Positions 25,250 to 33,844 of a DNA stretch of 64,000 nt are shown one piece after another. The stretch spans positions 62,001-126,000 of the forward strand of contig NZ_FOQM01000008.1 in NCBI RefSeq assembly GCF_900113735.1, given 5' to 3'. Made by a program: the position numbers and the translations under genes. Each line of letters begins with the position of its first letter. Position 1 is the stretch's first letter. The notes below the pieces were generated by a model. The model saw nothing but the letters and a program-made list of their open reading frames with translations, made no database searches and was not told the DNA's origin. The DNA is from Bradyrhizobium sp. Gha. Its GTDB lineage: Bacteria; Pseudomonadota; Alphaproteobacteria; Rhizobiales; Xanthobacteraceae.

Positions 25250-25355
25250 TGTCATGCCCCGCGAAGGCGGGGCATCCAGTATGCCGCGGCCTCTCGGTTC
25301 GATCATTGCCGTCTCTGGAATACCGGATCGCCCGCCTTCGCGGGCGATGACAGCG
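25250..25355. repeat. Inverted pair of extragenic palindromes (REP/BIME-like)
   Basis: Left unit 25250-25282 has GCCCCGC-GAA-GGCGGGGC inside TGTCATG...ATCCAGTAT. The right unit 25320-25355 is the same design inverted, with CGCCCGC-CTTC-GCGGGCG. The pair separates two convergent genes. The TGTCAT and ATCCAGTA flanks recur at 28451-28563. Confidence 0.8.
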
Positions 25356-25364
25356 AGATTGTCG

Positions 25365-26561
25365 TTACGCGGCCCGCGCATCATAGGCGTACATGAAATC
25401 CATGCTCTTCGATCCCAGCGGCAACAGCAACTTGATCATCTGATTGCGGATGAACGCGCCGGCGGCGCTCAACTCGCGCTTGTTGTTGCCGTTGCGGCGG
25501 GCGATGGCGACGATCTTTTCCGCGCGCGGGCGCCGCTCGGCCTCAAAGGCCTGGAAGGTAGCGGTCAGCTCCTGGCCCTCCTGCATCAGACGGGCGAGCC
25601 GCATCGCATCTTCGAGCGCCAGCGAGGCGCCCTGGCCGGCATGCGGGCTGGTTGCATGCGCGGCGTCGCCGATCAGCAGCGAGCGCTTGCGCGACCAGGT
25701 CGGCAGGGTCGCGACGTCGAGCGTATCGGTGACCACGATGTTCTCGGCGGCGTCGATGATATCAGGGATCGGATCGTGCCAACCGCGATGGAAACCACGC
25801 AGATGCTGCTTCAAGGTCTGCGCGTCCAGTGCGCGGAACATCGCGGCATCCATGCCGTGCGCCGGCTGCGTGCTCCACCACATCGCGCCGTCCTTCGGGT
25901 CCGGACTGCAATATCCGTAGCCGAAGAAGCCGCTCTGGCCGAAAGTGGTCTCGACGTGGCGGCCGATCTCCCGGCCATGGAGGACCGCATGGGGCACGAA
26001 GCCGCCAAAGCCGATCAGGCCGGTGTTGAACGGTGTGGGACCATCAGGCACCACCTGTCGCCGCGTGATCGAGTGCACGCCGTCGGCACCGATCAGGAAG
26101 TCGCCCTCGGCCGTCGTGCCGTCGGCGAAATAGGCGATGACAGGCTGATCGCCGCGATCCTCGATCTTGATCAGGCGCTTGTCGAAATAGAGCGAGACAC
26201 AGGCGCACCAGGCCTTGTCGATCAGCATCTCGTTCAGCGCGGCGCGGGAGATGTTGACGGCGGGCTGACCGAAACGCCGCGCCATGTCGCGGTTCATCGA
26301 GCCGAGCCGCCGGCCTTCTTGCGAATAGAAGTCGAAGGACTCCGCGATCGAGCCGCGACTGATCAGCTCGTCAGCGAGCCCGATCTCGTCCATCACATGC
26401 ATTCCGTTGGGCGCGATCTGCAGGCCGCCGCCGATGCCCTTCGAATAGGGCCAGGCTTCGTAGATTGCCGATTCGATGCCGGCACGGCGCAGCAGGATCG
26501 CGGCAACGGGTCCGGCGATGCCGGCTCCGATGATCAGGGCTTTGCGGGGACGAAATGACAT
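25365..26561 (-). CDS. FAD-dependent monooxygenase
   Basis: This 398-residue flavoprotein hydroxylase of the PHBH/salicylate-hydroxylase type has the N-terminal dinucleotide fold KALIIGAGIAGPVAAILL, the DG motif FLIGADGVHS and the FAD-ribityl motif LLIGDAAHATSPHAGQG. No signal peptide is present. It hydroxylates an aromatic or related ring with NAD(P)H and O2; the substrate is unknown. It is divergent from the MarR gene at 26646, with overlapping palindromes in the 84-base gap. It is very probably the MarR target, as is usual for aromatic-degrading or drug-modifying monooxygenases. Confidence 0.85.
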   Translation of the reverse strand: MSFRPRKALIIGAGIAGPVAAILLRRAGIESAIYEAWPYSKGIGGGLQIAPNGMHVMDEIGLADELISRGSIAESFDFYSQEGRRLGSMNRDMARRFGQPAVNISRAALNEMLIDKAWCACVSLYFDKRLIKIEDRGDQPVIAYFADGTTAEGDFLIGADGVHSITRRQVVPDGPTPFNTGLIGFGGFVPHAVLHGREIGRHVETTFGQSGFFGYGYCSPDPKDGAMWWSTQPAHGMDAAMFRALDAQTLKQHLRGFHRGWHDPIPDIIDAAENIVVTDTLDVATLPTWSRKRSLLIGDAAHATSPHAGQGASLALEDAMRLARLMQEGQELTATFQAFEAERRPRAEKIVAIARRNGNNKRELSAAGAFIRNQMIKLLLPLGSKSMDFMYAYDARAA

Positions 26562-26603
26562 TGCTTGCTCCCGAGGTTTCCGTGGTGTTAGGAGAAATTA
26601 CGG

Positions 26604-26647
26604 TCGCTAATTCTCTTAGCGACTAAGATATATATCGACTAAGATAT
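26604..26647. promoter_or_regulatory. Overlapping palindromes/direct repeats: likely MarR operator
   Basis: TCGCTAA-TTCTC-TTAGCGA (26604-26622) is a perfect inverted repeat. CTTAG-CGA-CTAAG (26615-26627) overlaps it. CGACTAAGATAT occurs twice (26620-26631 and 26636-26647), the second copy covering the marR start codon. The array fills the gap between the divergent MarR and monooxygenase genes. Confidence 0.7.
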
Positions 26648-27191
26648 GAGGCCGACCTTGTCAAGGACGAAAGCGCGCGCGGCGTTGTTGGTTGAACTGG
26701 AGGAGGCAATGCGCAGGTCCTCTGCGCAGGGCGTGCTCTACGGACAAGCCGTGGCAAACGTGGCCGGGATTGCCAATTCCGATCTCGAATGCATGGACAT
26801 CCTCTATCTCGAGGGACGCGTGACCGCGGGCCGGCTCGCCGAAGTCACGGGGCTGACGACCGGCGCCATCACCGGTGTCGTCGATCGGCTCGAGAAGGCC
26901 GGGCTGGTGCGCCGCGAGCGGGACGAGACTGACCGCCGCAAGGTCTATATCGCCGTCGTGCCGGAGACCGCGATGAAGATCGGCCAACTCTACGTGCCGA
27001 TGCAGCAGGCGATGGAGAAGGTGTTCAATGCCTATTCGGACGAGGAACTGCGGCTGCTGCTGCGCTTCGCCAACGAGGGCTACAAGAGCATCATTGCTGC
27101 GACGGCGACGCTGAAGGGGCTGATCGACACACCGCCCGAGAAGAGGCCAGCGCTGAAACTCAAGCCGACGAAGCGTCCTCGTCAGACCTGA
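26646..27191 (+). CDS. MarR family transcriptional regulator
   Basis: This 181-residue winged-helix regulator contains NSDLECMDILYLEG, the recognition segment AGRLAEVTGLTTGAITGVVDRL and the wing GLVRRERDETDRRKVYIAVV. It probably represses the divergent FAD monooxygenase gene and itself through the repeats at 26604-26647, the last of which overlaps its own ATG. The 3' end overlaps the convergent polymerase-like gene by 32 bases. The basic C-terminal tail KLKPTKRPRQT lies in the overlap. Confidence 0.85.
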   Translation: MRPTLSRTKARAALLVELEEAMRRSSAQGVLYGQAVANVAGIANSDLECMDILYLEGRVTAGRLAEVTGLTTGAITGVVDRLEKAGLVRRERDETDRRKVYIAVVPETAMKIGQLYVPMQQAMEKVFNAYSDEELRLLLRFANEGYKSIIAATATLKGLIDTPPEKRPALKLKPTKRPRQT

Positions 27192-28416
27192 TCTTGTAGG
27201 CCTGTGCGGCGCTGATCATGCCCCACATCGCGCCGAGCATCATCCAGAAGTGGCGCCAGTGGTCGGTGTCGATCACGAAGCTTTCGCCGACCGTGCCGAC
27301 GAAAGCCGAGAACACCGCCAGATAAGCGCGCTGCCAGGGCACGCGGACGAAGATGTGGCGGAAGCCTGTGATGACGGTGGTGAAGACGAGCGCGGGATAG
27401 CACACGCCTGAGAGCCAGCCGCCGGACATGAAGGCGTTCAGATAGGAATTGTGGGTGTCTTCCGGAAAGAAGCGGTGGAATTGCAGCGGCCCGATGCCGA
27501 ATGGCAGGTCCAGCGCCATCTGCGCGCCCAGGATGTGCCGGCCGAACCGGCCGAAGCGGCCTTCGTCATAGCTCTGGTCGAAGCTCGCGCGCTGCTTGAA
27601 CATCTCGGCGACGGAGTCGAACGACAGCAGCACTGCGATCAGCGCCAGGCCCAGCACCACCGCGACGATGGCCATGATGATGATGCGCGAACGCTGCGCA
27701 TTGGTGCGGCTGGTCAGCACCATCAGCACCAGCATGAAGGCCGAAGTCAGGATCAATCCGCCCCAGGCGGCGCGCGAGAAGGCCAGCAGGATCGCCAGCG
27801 ACATGATGCCGAAGGCGATGACATTGCGGAAGGCCTTGGCGAGCTTGTCCGAAACCACGCTCTGCAGTGCAAACAGCGCCGGCAGGATCAGAAAAGCGCC
27901 GAGCACGTTCGGGTCCTTGAACGTGCCGCGCGCACGCTCATAGAGTGTCAGCAGATCGTGGCCGCCGGGAACGAGGTTGAAATAGCCCGCGATCGCCGAC
28001 AGCGAGGCGACCATCGCACCGGCCACGAGGCCACGGCGCAGCATGTCGAGCCGCGCCTCCGTGTCCTCCGTGGTGACCATGGCGAAGAAGATCACGGTGA
28101 TCGCCATATACCAGGAGGTCGCAATCCAGCTTGCGACCTCGGACTGGTCGAGCAGCGGGACCGCGCTCATGGTGTAGCCGACATTGAGCAGCACCAGCGC
28201 CAGCACCAGCGGCATCAGCACCAGCCGCAAGCGCAGCCCGGTGGCGAAGAAGGCGACGGCGGCGAGCAGGGTCGCGATCTCGTAGGGGCTCGGCTCGATG
28301 AAGACGATCGCGCCGGAGGCCCCGACCAGCCACACCAGCGCGCGCTGAAGGGCCAGAACGCCCGGCGCAGCCGGTGCGGCTAGTTTCATTCCACCGGCTG
28401 TTGCCGCATACGCCAT
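27160..28416 (-). CDS. O-antigen ligase/polymerase-like membrane protein
   Basis: This 418-residue inner-membrane protein has about ten to twelve hydrophobic spans. It carries the Wzy/WaaL-family loop with GTFKDPNVLGAFLILP in the first half, and FGIGPLQFHRFFPEDTHNSYLNAF (Gly-rich then a His-Asn pair) in the large periplasmic loop. Such proteins polymerise or transfer undecaprenyl-linked glycans. It begins the polysaccharide cluster and shares direction with the two genes upstream of it (28571-31369). The last 32 bases overlap the marR gene. Polymerase versus ligase cannot be told from sequence alone. Confidence 0.8.
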   Translation of the reverse strand: MAYAATAGGMKLAAPAAPGVLALQRALVWLVGASGAIVFIEPSPYEIATLLAAVAFFATGLRLRLVLMPLVLALVLLNVGYTMSAVPLLDQSEVASWIATSWYMAITVIFFAMVTTEDTEARLDMLRRGLVAGAMVASLSAIAGYFNLVPGGHDLLTLYERARGTFKDPNVLGAFLILPALFALQSVVSDKLAKAFRNVIAFGIMSLAILLAFSRAAWGGLILTSAFMLVLMVLTSRTNAQRSRIIIMAIVAVVLGLALIAVLLSFDSVAEMFKQRASFDQSYDEGRFGRFGRHILGAQMALDLPFGIGPLQFHRFFPEDTHNSYLNAFMSGGWLSGVCYPALVFTTVITGFRHIFVRVPWQRAYLAVFSAFVGTVGESFVIDTDHWRHFWMMLGAMWGMISAAQAYKIRSDEDASSA

Positions 28417-28450
28417 CAGATGCTCACACTAATCGTATGCCAAAACACTG

Positions 28451-28563
28451 CTGTCATCGCCCGGCTTGACCGGGCGATCCAGTATTCCGTGGCGCGCGTT
28501 GGAGAAGTCGGCTGGCGCTACGGCGTACTGGATGCCCCGGTCAAACCGGGGCATGACGAAGAA
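28451..28563. repeat. Inverted pair of extragenic palindromes
   Basis: The left unit TGTCATCGCCCGG-CTTGA-CCGGGCGATCC is mirrored by the right unit GGATGCCCCGG-TCAAA-CCGGGGCATGAC. The pair lies between two same-strand polysaccharide genes and is of the same family as 25250-25355, with a different loop (CTTGA instead of GAA). Confidence 0.75.
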
Positions 28564-28570
28564 ACTCAAT

Positions 28571-30094
28571 TCAATACGCGTTCTCGTTCTTGGTCAGCAG
28601 CGAGATCGGCGTCTTCAGGAGAATGACGAGGTCGAACAGCACCGACCAGTTCTCGATGTAATAGAGGTCGAACTCGACGCGCTTCTGTATCTTCTCTTCG
28701 TTGTCGATCTCGCCGCGCCAGCCGTTGATCTGGGCCCAGCCAGTGATGCCGGGCTTGACGCGGTGGCGCGCGAAATAGCCATCGACGGCCTCGTCGAACA
28801 GGCGGCTCTGGAGCTTGCCCTGCACCGCGTGCGGACGCGGGCCGACCAGCGAGAGATTGCCTGAAAACACCACGTTGAAGAGCTGCGGCAGCTCGTCGAG
28901 GCTGGTCTTGCGGATGAAGCGGCCGACGCGGGTGACGCGTGGATCGTTCTTGGTCACGACCTTCGAGGCGGCCGGATCGGCCTGGTGATGATACATCGAG
29001 CGGAATTTGTAGACGTCGATGCGCTCGTTGTTGAAGCCGAACCGCTTCTGGCGGAACAGCACCGGACCGGGGCTGTCCAGCTTCACCGCCAGCGCCACCA
29101 CCGCCATCACGGGGAGGGCTGCGAGCAGCGCGAGACTGCCGACGATACGGTCAAACAGCCATTTCATCACCAGATCCCAGTCGGTGATCGGTGCCTCGAA
29201 CACGTCGAGCGTCGGTACCTTGCCGAGATAGGAATAGGAGCGGGGGCGGAAGCGCAGCTTGTTGGTGTGTGCGGAGAGACGAATATCGACCGGCAGCACC
29301 CACAGCTTCTTCAGCATCTCCAGGATGCGCGTCTCAGCCGAGATCGGCAGCGCAAACAGCACCAGGTCGACGCGGGTGCGGCGGGCGAACTCGACGATGT
29401 CGTCGACCTTGCCCAGCTTGCGCGCGCCGGCGCAGGTATCGAGCGCGCGGCTGTCGTTGCGGTCGTCGAATACGCCGAGCACGTGAATGTCGGAATCCTC
29501 TTGCGCCTTCAGCGCCTCGACCAGCTGTTCGCCGTTGCTGTCGGAGCCGACGATGATGGTGCGGCGGTCAAGCCGGCCCTGCCGCGCCCAGCTCCGCACC
29601 AGGGAGCGGAGGATCAGTCGTTCGGCGACCAGCGCGGCGAGGCCGAGGAAGTAGAACGCAGCGAGCCACAGCCGCGAGATTTCGCTGCCGAACTTTGCGA
29701 AGAAGGAGATTCCGATGAACATCAGGAAGACGAACGACCAGGACGAGATCATCCGCGTCATCTGCCGGAGCTGCCCGCGGAACAGCTGCACCTGATAGAT
29801 GTCCGCAGCCTGGAAGCAGACCACGGCGGCTGTCGCAACGGCGGCGATTTCCGTGGGGTACACCCAGCTGAAGCCGACGACCGGCACGACGTAACCGATA
29901 TACACGACGATGCCGACCAGGCTCAGCAGTACGAAATCGATGACGCGCGCAAACCCGGCGATCACGATCGGCGAATAGGCGCGGGCGACCTTCTGGTTGA
30001 CGACATCGAGCGCCGCCGGAGTGAGCCGACGACGGCGTTCGACGAAGGCTGACTCAGCCGGCTTCGCCGCGGCACTGGTTGCGGCGTCGAGCAT
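28571..30094 (-). CDS. Undecaprenyl-phosphate sugar phosphotransferase (WcaJ/PssZ-like)
   Basis: This protein of about 507 residues has four N-terminal membrane spans, a central nucleotide-sugar-binding-like Rossmann segment ([19 protein letters not shown]), a fifth span and a C-terminal catalytic domain. The catalytic motifs [31 protein letters not shown] and [15 protein letters not shown] define the bacterial sugar transferase family. It loads the first sugar phosphate (usually glucose-1-P) onto undecaprenyl phosphate for exopolysaccharide synthesis. In-frame starts upstream at 30118 (GTG) and 30175 (ATG) are possible, and none has a strong ribosome-binding site. It belongs to the cluster with the GT4 and polymerase-like genes. 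Confidence 0.9.
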   Translation of the reverse strand: MLDAATSAAAKPAESAFVERRRRLTPAALDVVNQKVARAYSPIVIAGFARVIDFVLLSLVGIVVYIGYVVPVVGFSWVYPTEIAAVATAAVVCFQAADIYQVQLFRGQLRQMTRMISSWSFVFLMFIGISFFAKFGSEISRLWLAAFYFLGLAALVAERLILRSLVRSWARQGRLDRRTIIVGSDSNGEQLVEALKAQEDSDIHVLGVFDDRNDSRALDTCAGARKLGKVDDIVEFARRTRVDLVLFALPISAETRILEMLKKLWVLPVDIRLSAHTNKLRFRPRSYSYLGKVPTLDVFEAPITDWDLVMKWLFDRIVGSLALLAALPVMAVVALAVKLDSPGPVLFRQKRFGFNNERIDVYKFRSMYHHQADPAASKVVTKNDPRVTRVGRFIRKTSLDELPQLFNVVFSGNLSLVGPRPHAVQGKLQSRLFDEAVDGYFARHRVKPGITGWAQINGWRGEIDNEEKIQKRVEFDLYYIENWSVLFDLVILLKTPISLLTKNENAY

Positions 30095-30235
30095 CGAGCG
30101 TGCGTTGAGCGGTTCCACGCGTGTCCACGTCCATTCCGAAAACCCGTGACGCCGCTTTGCGCGCCGGGCGTGCATCCCCTGGCAGTTCGAGTATCGGACA
30201 AATCGGAAGATTCTCTAAAGCCGGCTTAAGGATGG

Positions 30236-31369
30236 TTAATGATTTGCAAATGCATCCCGGTAGCCCGCGAGCACGCCGTCGACCATGGCCTGCTGGGAGA
30301 AATGCGCCGAGATGCGCTCGCGCAACGCGGATGCGCGTTGCGCGGTAGCCTGATGATCCCCCAGCGCGTCGCCGATCGCCTCGGCCATGGCTTCGGCGTT
30401 GCTGGCGGCGAACAGGGACGGGCTATCGCTGCCGAAAATCTCGGGGATGCCGCCGACACGCGCCGCGATCATGGGGATGCCGGCCGCACCCGCCTCGATC
30501 ACGACGTAAGGCATGGAATCACCGCGCGAGGGAACCACCAGCAGCCGTCCCTTGGAGAAGCCGTAGCGCGCCTTGACGTGGCCGATGAAGCGGATTGCCT
30601 CCGTCAGGTGGAGGCGCTCGACTTGCGCCTTCAACGACGCCGTCTCCTCGCCGTCACCGCCGAGCGTCAACGTGACCTTCTTGCCGCGCTCGTGCAGCAG
30701 CGCCACCGCATCGATCAGCAGATCAGCGCCCTTGATGTGCCTGAATTCGCCGACATAGGCGAGGTCGGTGGCGTCGTCGGCCGTGACGACGGGCTCGAAC
30801 TCCTCCGGCGTGACGCCGTTGAAGACGCAGTGAACCACCCCCCCGGGCGTGCCGACGATGCGCTGGTAGGTGTCACGGGCAAAGGCGCTCTCGAACAGGA
30901 ACAGGTCCGTCGCGTGAATCAGCGTGCGTTCGAGGCGCGCGTAAAACTCGCCCTTCAGGGTGTTGAGCGGGTAGTGCAGCGAGCCGCCGTGCGGCGTGTA
31001 GATGCGGATGGTGTCGTCCGCGCGGCGTCGCATCCGCACGAAGGCGCCGGCCTTGGCGCCGTGGCCGTGCATGACGTCGGGCTTGAGCGCGGCGATCAGA
31101 CGCTGCATGCGCAGCCACACCAGGAAATCCTCCGGCGAGGGTTCGCGGCGGATCGCAAGCCGGTGCACGCCGAGCTTCAGCCGCGGCGCAAGCTCGGCCA
31201 GCGCCTTGTCCGCACGTTCGCCCCCGGTGAGACTGTCGGCGAGAATCCCGACATGGTGGCCGCGATCGACCTGACCGTTGGCTAGGTCGAGGATGTGCCG
31301 GAAAATGCCGCCGACCGGCGCGCGCACGGCATGCAGGATTCGGAGCGACTGGTCGGGAGAAGGGGGCAT
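30236..31369 (-). CDS. Glycosyltransferase family 4 protein
   Basis: This 377-residue cytoplasmic GT-B enzyme has an N-terminal acceptor domain (RILHAVRAPVGGIFRHILDLA) and a C-terminal nucleotide-sugar domain with YVGEFRHIKGADLLIDAV. The GT4 donor-site block VVPSRGDSMPYVVIEAGAAGIPMIAARVGGIPEI is split here as RGDSMPYVVIEAGAAGIPMI and ARVGGIPEI; it has the E-x7-E-like spacing. The enzyme adds a sugar to the lipid-linked precursor made by the neighbouring phosphotransferase. The start MPPSPDQ at 31369 was chosen; the frame is open to 31507 but the extension is unlike the family. Confidence 0.85.
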   Translation of the reverse strand: MPPSPDQSLRILHAVRAPVGGIFRHILDLANGQVDRGHHVGILADSLTGGERADKALAELAPRLKLGVHRLAIRREPSPEDFLVWLRMQRLIAALKPDVMHGHGAKAGAFVRMRRRADDTIRIYTPHGGSLHYPLNTLKGEFYARLERTLIHATDLFLFESAFARDTYQRIVGTPGGVVHCVFNGVTPEEFEPVVTADDATDLAYVGEFRHIKGADLLIDAVALLHERGKKVTLTLGGDGEETASLKAQVERLHLTEAIRFIGHVKARYGFSKGRLLVVPSRGDSMPYVVIEAGAAGIPMIAARVGGIPEIFGSDSPSLFAASNAEAMAEAIGDALGDHQATAQRASALRERISAHFSQQAMVDGVLAGYRDAFANH

Positions 31370-31567
31370 GATCACAACGAGCGGTCGACGCAGCCGAACA
31401 ATGTTCTCGAAATATCGAAATGGATTAAGGGGTCTCGTGGTTAACAAAGGGTGACGAGCGCGTATGCGCTGTCCGCGCGAGGGCGTGATTAACCCAGCGG
31501 CAACCATAATGGAGTGTAATCGGCCCCGTTGAGGTGGATGGTTGGCGTTGCCCTGCGGGAGTGTTCG

Positions 31568-33799
31568 ATGCGTTTAGCGTTCTGGCGTGCCGGCAAGGAC
31601 AAGGCCCTCATCGAGCGGGCGGTTTCGAAGGCCAAGGTCGAGGCCAAGCCCGCAACGAAGCCCAAGGTTGAAGCCAGCCCCGCGCCGATCGCCGCAAAAC
31701 AGGCTGCGGCCGAATCCGGTGACATCGATCTGCACGCGCTCGGCGGCGCACTTGCGCGCAAGCGCGGCTGGATCATCGTGCCGACGGTGCTGGCGCTGGT
31801 CGCATCCGTCGCCGTCGTCAATCTCATTACGCCGCGCTACAAATCGGAAGCTCGCATCCTGATCGACGGTCGCGAGAATGTCTTCCTGCGTCCAAGCAGC
31901 GATCGCAGCACTGAAGAGCGGCAAGCGCTCGACCCCGAGGCCGTCACCAGCCAGGTGCAGCTCGTGCTGTCGCGCGATCTCGCGCGCGAGATCATCAAGA
32001 AGAACAAGCTTGCCGAGCGGCCGGAATTCGATCCGGTTCTGCAAGGCATCTCGCCGCTGAAATCGCTCGCCGCGCTGCTCGGCTTCGTCCGCGACCCGTT
32101 CTCGATGACGCCGGAAGAGCGCGTGATGGACGCCTACTACGATCGCCTTCAGGCTTACGCCGTCGACAAGTCGCGCGTGATCGTGGTCGAATTCCAGTCG
32201 GCTGACCCGGATCTCGCTGCGCGCGTCGCCAACTCGATTGCGGACGGCTATCTCGTGCTCCAGCAGAACGCACGCCAGGACCAGGCCAAGAACGCCAGCC
32301 AGTGGCTCGCCGGCGAGATCGAGAATTTGCGCAAGAAGGTCTCCGATGCCGAGGCCAAGGTCGAGGATTTCCGTTCGAAATCGTCGCTGTTCGTCGGCAC
32401 CAACAACACGACCCTGTCCAACCAGCAGATGGGCGAGGTCAACACCCAGCTCAACAATGCGCGTGCGCTGAAGGCGGATGCGGAGGCCAAGGCGCGGCTG
32501 ATCAAGGAAATGCTTCAGAGCGGCAAACCGATCGAGGCCTCCGAGGTGCTGAATTCGGAGGCGTTGCGCACGCCATCGCAGCAGCGCGTGGCATTGCGAG
32601 CCCAATTGGCGGAACAATCGTCGACGTTGCTCGGCAATCATCCCCGCATCAAGGAATTGAAGGCGCAGCTCGCTGACCTCGACAACCAGATCCGCGACGA
32701 GGCTGCCAAGATTGCCCGTTCGCTCGAAAACGACGCGCGGGTCGCTGGCGGGCGCGTTCAGGAATTGTCGGCGAGCCTGGAACAGCTGAAGAAGCAGGCG
32801 ACCTCGACCAACGGCCAGGATGTCCAGCTCCGCGCGCTCGAGCGCGAGGCCAAGGCGCAGCGCGACCTGCTCGAATCGTATCTGGCCAAATACCGCGAGG
32901 CCAACACTCGCGAGACCATCGACACGGCCCCTAGCGATGGTCGCATCATCTCGCGTGCCATCGTCTCGAACACGCCGGCCTATCCGAAGAAGCTGCCGAT
33001 CGTGCTGATCGCGACGCTGGCGACCCTGTTGCTCTCGTCGGGTCTCGTCGTCACCGGTGAACTCCTGCGCCAGACCGCGCCGCGTACCGTCGCCACGCTG
33101 GCGCCGGCGGTGGTCCGTCGCGAGCCGGTGGTGGACCAAGTGGAGGTGGATCCGGCGCCGCTCCAGCCGGACATGACCGCCGATGCCGGGCTCAACGAAT
33201 TTGCCGAAATCGCGCAGCTGGCCGATAGCCTGAGGGCTGCCGGCGTGAACGCGAAGAAAGTCACCGTGGTTGGGACCGCACCGGGTGACGCCATCACGTT
33301 GTCGGCCTTGACGCTCGCCCGGCATCTGGCTCGCGACGCGCGGGTTGTCGTGGTTGATCTTGCCGCGTCTTCGCCGACTATCGCGGCCATCTCCGTCGAC
33401 GCCTCGGCCCCGGGGCTTGCCGAATTGATGCAGGGACAGGCTTCGTTTGCCCAGGTCATCACCCGCGACAGGCTCTCGCGGCTCCATCTGGTCATGGCCG
33501 GACGCCCCGGCTTCGATCATAGTCTGCTCCAGTCGCCCCGGGTGACGCTTGCAGTCGACGCGTTGCTGCGCGCCTATGACTACGTATTGCTCGATGCCGG
33601 CGCCGCCTCCGAATTGCCGGCGGAGCTCCTGACGACGAACGCCCGCGCCGTCGTGGTACCTGACGTCTCGATGGAGGCGGATGCACGTGCGCTGATGTGC
33701 GAGCAGCTCAAGGCCGTCGGCTTCAGCGATGTGAAGATGCTGGAGCGGCCGGTGCAGCCGTCGGATGCCGGTGAGACGCCGCGCGTGGTCGCGGCATAG
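31568..33799 (+). CDS. GumC/Wzc-like polysaccharide copolymerase with degenerate kinase domain
   Basis: This 743-residue inner-membrane protein has a first span near residues 60-80 (RGWIIVPTVLALVASVAVV). A Wzz domain (RYKSEARILIDG), a long periplasmic coiled coil (about 230-430) and a second span near 475-500 (PIVLIATLATLLLSSGLVV) follow, then a cytoplasmic BY-kinase-like domain. In that domain the P-loop position reads VVGTAPGDAITLS, without the GK[ST] needed for ATP binding, and no C-terminal tyrosine cluster is present. It likely controls chain length and export without autophosphorylation. The start ATG 31568 has GGGAG upstream. It is divergent from the GT4 gene. Confidence 0.85.
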   Translation: MRLAFWRAGKDKALIERAVSKAKVEAKPATKPKVEASPAPIAAKQAAAESGDIDLHALGGALARKRGWIIVPTVLALVASVAVVNLITPRYKSEARILIDGRENVFLRPSSDRSTEERQALDPEAVTSQVQLVLSRDLAREIIKKNKLAERPEFDPVLQGISPLKSLAALLGFVRDPFSMTPEERVMDAYYDRLQAYAVDKSRVIVVEFQSADPDLAARVANSIADGYLVLQQNARQDQAKNASQWLAGEIENLRKKVSDAEAKVEDFRSKSSLFVGTNNTTLSNQQMGEVNTQLNNARALKADAEAKARLIKEMLQSGKPIEASEVLNSEALRTPSQQRVALRAQLAEQSSTLLGNHPRIKELKAQLADLDNQIRDEAAKIARSLENDARVAGGRVQELSASLEQLKKQATSTNGQDVQLRALEREAKAQRDLLESYLAKYREANTRETIDTAPSDGRIISRAIVSNTPAYPKKLPIVLIATLATLLLSSGLVVTGELLRQTAPRTVATLAPAVVRREPVVDQVEVDPAPLQPDMTADAGLNEFAEIAQLADSLRAAGVNAKKVTVVGTAPGDAITLSALTLARHLARDARVVVVDLAASSPTIAAISVDASAPGLAELMQGQASFAQVITRDRLSRLHLVMAGRPGFDHSLLQSPRVTLAVDALLRAYDYVLLDAGAASELPAELLTTNARAVVVPDVSMEADARALMCEQLKAVGFSDVKMLERPVQPSDAGETPRVVAA

Positions 33800-33844
33800 G
33801 CCTAGGGAAGGCTTGCAAGACAGGCATCTGCGGACGCGAATTTG

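Noticed and set aside
31574-33520. 648-codon minus-strand frame opposite the GumC-like gene
   Set aside because: It is a shadow of high-GC codon use: the plus-strand frame has clear membrane spans, coiled coil and Wzz motifs, while this one is Arg/Gly/Asp-rich without family resemblance.
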